Counted from the first letter of the stretch, positions 1 to 5,844 are shown. The stretch: 7,109 nucleotides of DNA from Deltaproteobacteria bacterium (GCA_021780585.1 JAJXYM010000414.1:1-7109), one strand, 5' to 3'. The notes: generated by a model from the letters alone, not told the origin. Translations and numbers: made by a program.

Positions 1-1
1 C

Positions 2-229
2 GATCTGACCGCGCTCAGCCTGAAGAACGGCGGCATCTTCCCGGCCAAACAGGTCGCCGACACGGTCGACGGCCGCAAGTCGATTCCGTCGCACAAGCGC
101 TTCGACATGCCGTTCTGGGGCGTCAATTTCCAGCAGGAGGGCAAGGAGTTCAGTCCCGAGAGCGAGGCGCGCGCCAAGGCGCGAATCGACGCGCTGGTCG
201 ACTATATCCGAACGATCCAGCGCCAATAA
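2..229 (+). CDS. Cytochrome c-like protein, C-terminal fragment (5' end outside window)
   Basis: An open frame runs from the left edge to a TAA at 227-229 and encodes the last 75 residues of a protein. The pattern resembles the C-terminal half of small class I c-type cytochromes. A region of the kind NGG-x-FP-x(n)-DGR precedes DMPFWG at about residues 36-41, where the Met would be the distal haem ligand. A basic and acidic helix ending in LVDYIRTIQ follows and would be the closing helix of the fold. The CxxCH haem-attachment motif would lie upstream and is not in the window, so the haem assignment is inferred. Cytochromes of this kind act in the periplasm or on the outer face of the inner membrane as electron carriers. 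The gene converges on the LLM oxidoreductase with a 19-nt gap and no obvious terminator. It could instead be the cytochrome domain of a larger protein. Confidence 0.7.
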   Translation, partial: DLTALSLKNGGIFPAKQVADTVDGRKSIPSHKRFDMPFWGVNFQQEGKEFSPESEARAKARIDALVDYIRTIQRQ

Positions 230-248
230 CGCCGCCGCGGGACGCGCG

Positions 249-1331
249 TTACGGACGCTTCAGGTCCTGCACGATCTCCTTGAGCACGCCGCGATCGCGC
301 TCGTTATGCACGGGGATTTCGAACGCGACCCGGCTCACTCCCGCGAAGCGTCGCTTGATCACGCTCGCGATATCCGCGTAGGTTCCGACCGCCGCGAACG
401 CATGCACCATCTCCTCGCTCACAACCTGCGCCATCTCGCCCCATTTCTGCTGGACCGACAGGCGATGCAGCTCGTCGGCCTGCCGCGACCATCCGTCAAG
501 CTCGAAGCTGGAGCGATATGACCGGGTCGAGCCGTAGAACGCGATCGTCGCCTTCATCTTCTCGACCGCCTTCGCCAGCGCGTCCCGATCCGGCGCCACG
601 CAGAGAAAGCCGCCGCCGCCGATCTCGAAATCCTTCCATGCCGCCTGCGGCCGGCCCGAGCGCGTGAATCCCTTCTTCAGATTCGGAAAAGCGATTTCGT
701 CAAGGTAGCGGCGCGTGACGATGCCGTGCAGGCGCACGCCGTCGCAGACCTCGCCCGCGACTTGCAGCATCCGCTCCTGCACCGCCGCGATCAGCACTGG
801 AATATGCGGCTTATCGATCGCCGGCGGCGAAAAATTCGGCGTCATCAGCGACAAATTGTAATGCTCGCTCTGGAAATTCAGCGGCTCGCCGGTCTGCCAC
901 GAATGCCAGCACGCACGCATCGCGCCCACGTAATCCTTCATCCGCTGCGCCGGCTTCGACCACGGCATCCCGAACCGGCGGGTAACGTGTCCCTTGACCT
1001 GCGATCCCAGTCCGACCACCAGCCGCCCACCGCTCATCGTCTGCAGGTCCCACGCGATATACGCGGTCGCCACCGGACTCTTCGTGAACGCCAGCGCGAT
1101 TCCAGTCCCCAATTCGATCGAAGACGGCTCCTGCGCCGCGACCGCCAGCGCCAGAAACGGATCGTGCTGCGTCTCGACCGCGACCGCCGTGTCGTAGCCG
1201 AGCGCGGTCGCCTCGCGCACCTGGTCCCGCAGCGTGTCCCATCGCGGCAGCGGACGTTTACCGCCCGCGTCCATCTCCGGCGTATACGGCGTTCCCCAAT
1301 TCAGCGTCTTCTCGATCTTGATCGTCGCCAT
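249..1331 (-). CDS. LLM-class (luciferase-like) F420-dependent oxidoreductase, MSMEG_2256 type
   Basis: This 360-residue protein has the single-domain TIM-barrel pattern of bacterial luciferase-like monooxygenases and F420-dependent reductases. Diagnostic stretches are ETQHDPFLALAVAA (53-66), IELGTGIALAF with the following KSP (72-85), AYIAWDLQTMSGGR with VVGLGSQVKGH (90-115), RRFGMPW (118-124) and the late VLIAAVQERM (179-188) and VAGEVCDGVRLHG (191-203) segments. These resemble the TIGR03617 group (MSMEG_2256 family), which is predicted to use coenzyme F420. Substrate and cofactor cannot be read from the sequence. No signal peptide is visible, so it should be cytoplasmic. The frame stays open for 84 codons upstream, but family similarity begins only at this ATG, which also sits exactly at the predicted transcription start. 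An ATG seven codons earlier (1350-1352) is the alternative. The gene is divergent from the DUF2318 gene and stands alone on its strand. Confidence 0.88.
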   Translation of the reverse strand: MATIKIEKTLNWGTPYTPEMDAGGKRPLPRWDTLRDQVREATALGYDTAVAVETQHDPFLALAVAAQEPSSIELGTGIALAFTKSPVATAYIAWDLQTMSGGRLVVGLGSQVKGHVTRRFGMPWSKPAQRMKDYVGAMRACWHSWQTGEPLNFQSEHYNLSLMTPNFSPPAIDKPHIPVLIAAVQERMLQVAGEVCDGVRLHGIVTRRYLDEIAFPNLKKGFTRSGRPQAAWKDFEIGGGGFLCVAPDRDALAKAVEKMKATIAFYGSTRSYRSSFELDGWSRQADELHRLSVQQKWGEMAQVVSEEMVHAFAAVGTYADIASVIKRRFAGVSRVAFEIPVHNERDRGVLKEIVQDLKRP

Positions 1332-1360
1332 GGCGCGGTTATCCCGTTTCATTCCGCGCC
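1332..1360. promoter_or_regulatory. Inverted repeat bracketing the -10 element (candidate operator)
   Basis: GGCGCGG at 1332-1338 and CCGCGCC at 1354-1360 are perfect 7-bp inverted arms separated by 15 bp, with arm centres 22 bp apart, about two helical turns. The left arm fills the gap between the putative -10 and the LLM start codon. The right arm sits in the spacer one base away from the -35. A dimeric regulator bound here would occlude the promoter. GC-only 7-mers recur by chance in DNA of this composition, so this is a suggestion. The site also lies 54 bp upstream of the divergent DUF2318 gene. Confidence 0.3.
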
Positions 1361-1367
1361 CTGTCAA
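1338..1367 (-). promoter_or_regulatory. Sigma-70-like promoter of the LLM gene, implying a leaderless transcript
   Basis: Read on the minus strand, a perfect TTGACA (-35, complement of 1362-1367) is followed by an 18-nt spacer and GATAAC (complement of 1338-1343), which matches the TATAAT consensus at 4 of 6 positions. Six nucleotides separate GATAAC from the A of the ATG at 1331, so +1 would coincide with the start codon. No convincing Shine-Dalgarno precedes that ATG, which agrees with a leaderless mRNA. The match was found by eye and is not statistically tested. Confidence 0.5.
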
Positions 1368-1413
1368 CCCCGCGCCGGCCGCTTCTTGCTTGCGAGCGCG
1401 CCCGCGTCTTGCG

Positions 1414-1878
1414 ATGATTTCCACGATGCGTCGGCCCGGCCTGGTTTTCGCCGCGATAGTCGTGACGGTCGCGTTCGCGGCGCTCGTGCTGTTCCGACCG
1501 ATCGTCGGTCCGGCCTGCACCACCGTCGCCGGCGCGCCGACCGTCGGCGTGCTCGTCGCGAATCTGCCGAACGGCACAGCCAAATTCTTCTGTTATCGCA
1601 CCAGCGCCGGCGATCGCCTGCGCTTCATCCTCGCCCGCGACGATCACGGCCAGGTTCACGCCGTCTTCGACGCCTGCAGCCAGTGCTATCGCTTCCATAA
1701 GGGCTACGCCGTCGCCGACGGCTATCTGATCTGCCGCCTATGCGGCAATCGCTACAAGCTCGACCATCTCCGCGAGGGCATCGCCTCGTGCGTGCCGGTG
1801 CATCTCGATTCCGCCATCCGCGGCGGCCGCGTCGAGATCAAGGTCGCGGATTTGACCAGGGGACGGACGCTCTTCTGA
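1414..1878 (+). CDS. DUF2318 (FtrD-like) membrane-anchored Cys-rich protein
   Basis: This 154-residue protein has one N-terminal hydrophobic segment (about 8-32), which probably anchors a periplasmic domain. The soluble part carries the DUF2318 cysteine signature: CSQC (88-91), GY at 97-98, CRLCG (107-111) and SCVP (125-128), with His130 just after. An FFCY with Cys60 lies earlier and Cys35 lies next to the anchor. DUF2318 proteins are annotated as Fe-S-like membrane proteins and occur with iron or copper uptake systems such as FtrABCD-type loci. The cofactor is not experimentally clear. Here it opens a plus-strand gene row ending in copC- and copD-like genes, which suggests a redox or metal-relay role in the envelope. 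No Ftr1-type permease is visible. The ATG at 1414 is chosen because the hydrophobic segment follows directly; the ATG at 1426 is an equally plausible start. No good Shine-Dalgarno is seen. Confidence 0.82.
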   Translation: MISTMRRPGLVFAAIVVTVAFAALVLFRPIVGPACTTVAGAPTVGVLVANLPNGTAKFFCYRTSAGDRLRFILARDDHGQVHAVFDACSQCYRFHKGYAVADGYLICRLCGNRYKLDHLREGIASCVPVHLDSAIRGGRVEIKVADLTRGRTLF

Positions 1879-2201
1879 TGCGCCGGCGCGCATATTCCGA
1901 CGCTGGATGGGCGCTGGCGCTCGCGCTGATCGCGGGCGTGCTGCTTGGCGGCCTCCCAATTGTGGCTGGAACCGCGCTCGCGGACGCCGATCGGGCGCCG
2001 GTCTTCACCGTCGATATTTGCCATCCCCCGCCCGGCTTGAACGTCGCCGCCGCGCCATGCAATCTGGCGCCGAATCGCGCCGTCGCCGCGCTTCAAGCCC
2101 GCGTCGATTCCGACTTCGGAACTGTCCCGGCGTTCGTCGTATGCGGCGTCGATCGCGCGCCCGACGCACCCGATCCGCCGCCGCCCCGTCAGCGCGCCTG
2201 A
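1878..2201 (+). CDS. Small exported Cys-containing protein of unknown function
   Basis: This 107-residue protein is not recognised. Its ATG overlaps the TGA of the DUF2318 gene by one base (TGATG), implying translational coupling and arguing that it is a real gene. Residues 1-10 are basic (MRRR) and 11-30 are strongly hydrophobic. An ALA-D junction at about 33-36 fits signal peptidase cleavage, so it is either secreted or membrane-anchored. The mature part contains DICHPP (Cys48-His49), APCN (Cys61) and VVCG (Cys89), and ends in a Pro/Asp-rich tail with four consecutive prolines. Three cysteines and a His in a short exported protein inside a copper-type cluster could bind metal or form disulphides. 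That is inference. It may be a lineage-specific accessory of the copper cluster. Confidence 0.6.
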   Translation: MRRRAYSDAGWALALALIAGVLLGGLPIVAGTALADADRAPVFTVDICHPPPGLNVAAAPCNLAPNRAVAALQARVDSDFGTVPAFVVCGVDRAPDAPDPPPPRQRA

Positions 2202-2249
2202 TTGTCCATCCATGCGGACTCTGAAATTCGCGCGCGATTGACGCCGCCT

Positions 2250-2264
2250 GAGGCGCCGCGCCTC
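2250..2264. other. Short hairpin in the 122-bp gap before the barrel gene
   Basis: GAGGCG and CGCCTC form a perfect 6-bp stem with a 3-nt loop. No T-run follows, so it is not a clear intrinsic terminator. It could be an RNA processing or pausing element, or chance in GC-rich DNA. Confidence 0.25.
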
Positions 2265-2282
2265 GCGCGCCCGGTCGCGATC

Positions 2283-2300
2283 CGCCGTCCCGCGACGGCG
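2283..2300. other. Second hairpin upstream of the barrel gene
   Basis: CGCCGTC and GACGGCG form a perfect 7-bp stem around a 4-nt CCGC loop, ending 23 nt before the preferred ATG of the barrel gene. No T-run follows. In mRNA it would sit just upstream of the ribosome binding region and could influence translation or mark an mRNA processing site. Confidence 0.3.
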
Positions 2301-2323
2301 CCATCGCCGCGGTTGTGATTGAC

Positions 2324-3232
2324 ATGAAACGGATTTCCTCCGCGATCGCCCTGTTACTGGCGCTCGCGCCCACGCGCGCCGTCTATGCCCACGGCGTGGT
2401 CGGCGACTATATCTTCCTCGAGCCGCTGATTGCCGAAGATCCGACGCCGGCCAATGAGCTCGACATCGTCGAGCCGAATTGGACCAAAACCAGCGCCGGC
2501 CAAACGTTTTCCCTCGGCTCTTCGGTCGAAAAAGTCCTCGCCATGGACGCGAACGAAATGCCCCGCTTCAGCGTCGGCGTCGGCAGCGCCTGGCAGTATC
2601 AATCGCCCAAGGTCGGCCGCCACGTCAGCGGATTCGACGACCTCGATATGTTCCTCAAATACGCCTTTCTGGTGGTCCCCGAACATGAATTTCTCATGGG
2701 CGCGATGCTCGATCTGCAGTTGCCCACCGGCAACCCCAGCGTGCAAACCCAGAACCATACCAGTCTTGGCCCCGAGCTGGTTTGGGAAAAAGGCCTCGGC
2801 GATCTTCCCAACTGGCCGGGACTCAAATACCTGAGACCCTTTGGTCTGCAAGGCGATTTCGGCTACCTGCCGGCGATTAACGGACACACCAGCCATCTGA
2901 TGTTCGCCGACCAGGTGGTCGAGTATTCGCTGCCATATTTGAGCAATTCGGTGAAAGACATCGGGCTGGAGTGGCCGCTGCGCAATCTTTTCCTGTTCAC
3001 CGAGGTCAATTACTCACAACTGGTGGCGGGACCGTCCGGCCAGACCTTTCCCAACCTCGTCGCCACCCCCGGAATCGCCTACGTCGGTTATCGTTTCGAA
3101 TTGAGCCTCGGCACGCAGTTCCCGATCAACAACGCCAGCGTTCCCGGCACTCACGCGGCCGTGATCGGACTGCTCGACATCTTTTACGATTCCATCATTC
3201 CGCAGGGCAATTGGACGCTGTTTGGAGGATGA
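2324..3232 (+). CDS. Putative outer-membrane beta-barrel protein (MetA-pathway / transporter-like)
   Basis: This 302-residue protein starts with a classical signal peptide (KR, hydrophobic 5-18, V-Y-A cleavage site at 20-22), giving a predicted mature protein beginning with His23-Gly. The rest alternates short amphipathic segments rich in aromatic residues and glycine. Examples are FDDLDMFLKYAFLV (104-117), FLMGAMLDLQLPTGNP (123-138), FLFTEVNYSQL (223-233) and IAYVGYRFELSLGTQFPI (251-268). This pattern suits an outer-membrane barrel of the group often annotated as transporter or putative MetA-pathway of phenol degradation. Function in that group is poorly defined. A GTG three codons upstream (2315) is an alternative start; ATG 2324 is preferred because the signal peptide follows it directly. 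No strong Shine-Dalgarno is visible. The 122-bp upstream gap holds two hairpins. The 3' end carries the ribosome binding site of the next gene. Confidence 0.68.
   Translation: MKRISSAIALLLALAPTRAVYAHGVVGDYIFLEPLIAEDPTPANELDIVEPNWTKTSAGQTFSLGSSVEKVLAMDANEMPRFSVGVGSAWQYQSPKVGRHVSGFDDLDMFLKYAFLVVPEHEFLMGAMLDLQLPTGNPSVQTQNHTSLGPELVWEKGLGDLPNWPGLKYLRPFGLQGDFGYLPAINGHTSHLMFADQVVEYSLPYLSNSVKDIGLEWPLRNLFLFTEVNYSQLVAGPSGQTFPNLVATPGIAYVGYRFELSLGTQFPINNASVPGTHAAVIGLLDIFYDSIIPQGNWTLFGG
3224..3228 (+). promoter_or_regulatory. Shine-Dalgarno GGAGG for the copC-like gene
   Basis: GGAGG lies inside the last codons of the barrel gene, 9 nt before the ATG at 3238. An in-frame ATG at 3229 abuts the GGAGG with no spacing, so 3238 is the more credible start. 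The placement couples translation of the two genes. Confidence 0.7.
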
Positions 3233-3237
3233 ACGCG

Positions 3238-3618
3238 ATGACTGCATGGAAGCTGACGCTGTGCGGGGCCGCGCTGGCGGCCGCGATCGTGAGCTGGCCG
3301 CGCGCCGCCGCCGCGCACGCCTTCCCCGAACATGAAAACCCTTCGGCCGGCGCGACCGTCGCCGCGTCGCCCGCCCGCGTCGCGATCGATTTCGACGCGC
3401 CGATCGAAACCCTCTTCGCCAAACTCGAGGTGATGGATGCCGCCGGCCGCAATCTCGCCGCCGCGCCGCCCGTCGTCGATCCCGCGAAGCGCCGTCTCTC
3501 GGCCGCCGTTCCTCCCCTCAAACCCGGCCCTTACACCGTCGCGTGGCGGGTGGTATGCGCCGACGGCCATCGCACCGAAGGCTCCTACTCGTTCACTGTC
3601 GCCGGTCCGCCGCGATGA
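3238..3618 (+). CDS. copC: CopC-like periplasmic copper-binding protein
   Basis: This 126-residue protein has a signal peptide ending in a poly-Ala stretch (about 22-26), after which the predicted mature chain begins with His27 (HAFPEH). The remainder is a single CopC domain. NPSAGATV (34-41), the strand RVAIDFDAPIE (47-57) and LKPGPYTVAWRV (94-105) lead into ADGHRTEGSYSFTV (108-121). In CopC proteins the N-terminal His and the D-x-H pair form the Cu(II) site. Here these would be His27, Asp109 and His111, all present. There is no Met-rich Cu(I) loop. Cys107 sits two residues before Asp109, where Ser or Ala is more usual. The stop overlaps the copD-like start by 4 nt (ATGA), so the two are surely co-translated. 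The start was chosen from the GGAGG at 3224-3228; using ATG 3229 would add three residues. Confidence 0.88.
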   Translation: MTAWKLTLCGAALAAAIVSWPRAAAAHAFPEHENPSAGATVAASPARVAIDFDAPIETLFAKLEVMDAAGRNLAAAPPVVDPAKRRLSAAVPPLKPGPYTVAWRVVCADGHRTEGSYSFTVAGPPR

Positions 3619-4496
3619 CCCCGATCGGGGCGAGCGCGCTCGCGCAATGGCCGATCGTCGCCGCCGAGACCATCCTCTTCGGCACGACGGCCTTCGAAGT
3701 CGCGCTCGCCCCGCGCGATCCCGGCGCACGCTCGCCGCTGGTCGCGGAGCTGGCGCCGCTATGGCGTCTGCTCGCCGCGATCCTCGTCCTCGCCGCGCCC
3801 GTAGCCCTCGTCGTCGAAGTCGCCGCGATGGCCGACGCGCCGTGGCGCGCCGCCCTTGCCTACCTTCCCGAAGTTTTGCGCGAAACCCACGCCGGCCGCG
3901 TCTGGGGATGCCGGCTGGTCGTGATCGCCGCCGTCGCCGTGGTCGCCTTCGGCTTCGCCGGCCGCGATCGCGCGCCGCTTCCGCTATGCGCGCTGGCGGC
4001 GACCCTGATACTGCTGGGGAGTATCGCCAGCCATGCCGGCGACTGGAGCCGCGCGATGGTCGCGGTCGATGCCGTCCATCAGGCCGCCGCCGGACTCTGG
4101 GCGGGCGCTTTGCTCGCGCTCTGCCACGGCGAAATCTTCAGCGATCGCGATCCCGCCGCCCGCTGGATCCATCGCGCCGCCACGCGCGTCTCGGCGACCG
4201 CCGCAGGCGCCGTCGGCGTGCTCGTCGCCAGCGGCGCGATCCTCGCCCTGCGCGCGCTCGGCTACGACTCCAGCCGCCTGCTCTATTCCGCGTACGGCCG
4301 CGCCCTGATCATGAAGATCGGGCTGTTTATGGGTGTGGTCGCGATCGGCGGTTACAATCGCTACTGCCTGGTTCCCAATGTCGCCGAACCCTCCGCCCGC
4401 CGCCTGCTGGTTCGCCTGGTAGCCGTCGAATGCGTCTTCATTATCGGCGTGTTCGGCCTCGCCGCGATGCTGGCGAATACGCCGCCGGCGCATTGA
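3615..4496 (+). CDS. copD: CopD-like inner-membrane copper transport protein
   Basis: This 293-residue, very hydrophobic protein has about eight transmembrane segments, near 10-31, 49-70, 97-115, 122-139, 152-170, 195-213, 230-248 and 266-286. Family features are SHAGD with His140, the helix VDAVHQAAAGLWAGAL (151-166) with His155, and the late YGRALIMKIGLF and GGYNRY segments (227-250), which match the usual YGR...K...NR region of CopD. CopD proteins are thought to move copper across the inner membrane together with CopC. Here the pair is joined by a 4-nt overlap, consistent with a functional unit. Its length fits stand-alone CopD rather than a CopC-CopD fusion. The gene ends 23 nt before a strong hairpin, which closes the plus-strand gene row. 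Confidence 0.87.
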   Translation: MTPIGASALAQWPIVAAETILFGTTAFEVALAPRDPGARSPLVAELAPLWRLLAAILVLAAPVALVVEVAAMADAPWRAALAYLPEVLRETHAGRVWGCRLVVIAAVAVVAFGFAGRDRAPLPLCALAATLILLGSIASHAGDWSRAMVAVDAVHQAAAGLWAGALLALCHGEIFSDRDPAARWIHRAATRVSATAAGAVGVLVASGAILALRALGYDSSRLLYSAYGRALIMKIGLFMGVVAIGGYNRYCLVPNVAEPSARRLLVRLVAVECVFIIGVFGLAAMLANTPPAH

Positions 4497-4519
4497 CTCC
4501 GCCCGCGCCGCAAACGCAA

Positions 4520-4556
4520 AGCGCCCGCGCCGCCGTCTTCCGGCCGCGCGGGCGCT
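4520..4556. terminator. Bidirectional hairpin terminator between copD and glyA
   Basis: An 11-bp perfect stem (AGCGCCCGCGC at 4520-4530 with its complement at 4546-4556) continues past a C-C mismatch into a further 4 bp, closing on a 5-nt loop. It lies 23 nt after the copD-like stop and 33 nt after the glyA stop. On the minus strand it is followed by TTGCGTTTGCGG, a weak U-rich tail, so glyA termination fits best. On the plus strand only a delayed T-rich stretch occurs near 4569-4582. Confidence 0.6.
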
Positions 4557-4589
4557 CGCCCGCCGATCATTGATTTGTCTTCGCGACGC

Positions 4590-5837
4590 TCAGGAAAGCA
4601 GGCATCCCGGAGCCGGATAACCCCGGCAATATTCCCGCACCGCCTCGCCGACGCGCGCGATCGCCGCCTCGTCGTCGATATGGGTCACGACTTCGTCGAT
4701 CCACGCCGCCACCTGCTTCATCTCCGCCTCGCCCATCCCGCGCGACGTCACCGCCGGCGTGCCCATCCGCACCCCGCTCGGACTGAACGGCTTGCGCGGA
4801 TCGTAGGGCACGGTGTTGTAGTTGCAGATGATCCCCGCGCGATCGAGCGCCTGCGCCGCCTTCTTCCCGATCACCTTCTTATTCGTAAGGTCAATCAGCA
4901 GGAGATGGTTGTCGGTGCCGCCCGAGACCAGGCTGAAGCCGCGCTTCATCAGCTCGGCCGCGAGCGCCTGCGCATTGCGCACCACCTGCCGGCCGTACTC
5001 TTTGAATTCGGGCGTGGCCGCTTCCTTCAGCGCGACCGCGATCGCCGCCGTCGTGTGGTTATGCGGACCGCCCTGCAAGCCGGGAAAAACCGCCTTGTCG
5101 ATCTTCTCCGCCAGCTCCTTGCGGCACATGATCATCGCGCCGCGCGGACCCCGCAGCGTCTTGTGCGTCGTCGTCATCACCACGTCCGCATACGGAACGG
5201 GGTCGGGATGGACTCCGGCGACGACCAGTCCGGAAATATGCGAGATATCCGCCAGCAGATAGGCGCCGACCTCTTTCGCGATCTCGCCGAAGATCTTGAA
5301 ATCGAACTGGCGCGGATAGGCCGTCGCCCCGGTGACGATTATCTTCGGCCGCTCCTTGCGCGCCAATTCCCGCACCGCGTCGTAATCGATCCGCTGCGTC
5401 TCGCGATCGACCACGTAATGCGCCGGCCGCCAGAACGATCCCGTGATGCTCACGTTCCAGCCGTGCGTCAGATGGCCGCCGTGCGGCAGCGCCATCCCCA
5501 TCAGCGTGTCGCCCGGCTTGAGCAGCGCGAAATAGACCGCCAGGTTCGCCGGCGATCCCGAATAGGGCTGCACATTGACGTGCTCGGCCCCAAACAGCGC
5601 CTTCGCCCGCTCGATCGCCAGCGTTTCGATCTCGTCGATATAACGCTGCCCTTCGTAATAGCGCTTGTGCGCGTATCCCTCGGAATATTTATTCGTCAGC
5701 ACCGAGCCGGTCGCCTCGAGCACCGCCCGCGAGACGTAATTCTCCGACGGTATCAGCCGCACCGACTCGATCTGATAGCGCTCTTCCTCCCGGATCAGCC
5801 GGTAGATCTCCGGATCGCTTCGCCGCAATTCGTCCAC
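4590..5837 (-). CDS. glyA: Serine hydroxymethyltransferase
   Basis: This 415-residue protein matches the length and motifs of bacterial GlyA, the PLP enzyme that interconverts serine and glycine and charges tetrahydrofolate with one-carbon units in the cytoplasm. Visible hallmarks are IPSENYVS (29-36), NKYSEGYAHKRYYEG (49-63), the GGHLTHG cofactor loop (120-126), ADISHISGLVVAG (196-208) with Asp197 and His200, and TTTHKTLRGPRG (222-233) with PLP-binding Lys226. SPSGVRMGTPAVTSRG is present near the C-terminus. All expected catalytic residues are there, so it should be active. The start codon is GTG (5835-5837), supported by GGGAG seven nt upstream. It lies 67 nt downstream of the flavin oxidoreductase gene on the same strand, so co-transcription is likely. 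It is read toward the hairpin at 4520-4556. Confidence 0.97.
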   Translation of the reverse strand: MDELRRSDPEIYRLIREEERYQIESVRLIPSENYVSRAVLEATGSVLTNKYSEGYAHKRYYEGQRYIDEIETLAIERAKALFGAEHVNVQPYSGSPANLAVYFALLKPGDTLMGMALPHGGHLTHGWNVSITGSFWRPAHYVVDRETQRIDYDAVRELARKERPKIIVTGATAYPRQFDFKIFGEIAKEVGAYLLADISHISGLVVAGVHPDPVPYADVVMTTTHKTLRGPRGAMIMCRKELAEKIDKAVFPGLQGGPHNHTTAAIAVALKEAATPEFKEYGRQVVRNAQALAAELMKRGFSLVSGGTDNHLLLIDLTNKKVIGKKAAQALDRAGIICNYNTVPYDPRKPFSPSGVRMGTPAVTSRGMGEAEMKQVAAWIDEVVTHIDDEAAIARVGEAVREYCRGYPAPGCLLS

Positions 5838-5844
5838 TCGTTTA

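Noticed and set aside
230..248. Terminator between the cytochrome and LLM genes
   Set aside because: The 19-nt gap is GC-rich but holds no stem-loop with a T-run.
1234..1413. N-terminal extension of the DUF2318 protein from 1234
   Set aside because: It overlaps the 5' end of the LLM gene and would place about 60 unrelated residues before a typical membrane anchor; the ATG at 1414 is more natural.
1332..1583. 84-residue N-terminal extension of the LLM protein
   Set aside because: The extension has no similarity to the family, lies opposite the DUF2318 coding region, and sits upstream of the predicted promoter and transcription start.
726..1700. Plus-strand open frame of 324 codons across the LLM gene and the DUF2318 start
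   Set aside because: Arg-rich translation, no family pattern, and it overlaps two well-supported genes on both strands.
2202..2323. Promoter for the barrel gene in the 122-bp gap
   Set aside because: TTGTCC and TTGACG were considered as -35 elements, but no acceptable -10 lies at 16-18 nt from either.
3437..4573. Plus-strand open frame of 378 codons overlapping copC and copD
   Set aside because: Arg/Pro-rich out-of-frame shadow of the clearly recognisable CopC- and CopD-like genes.
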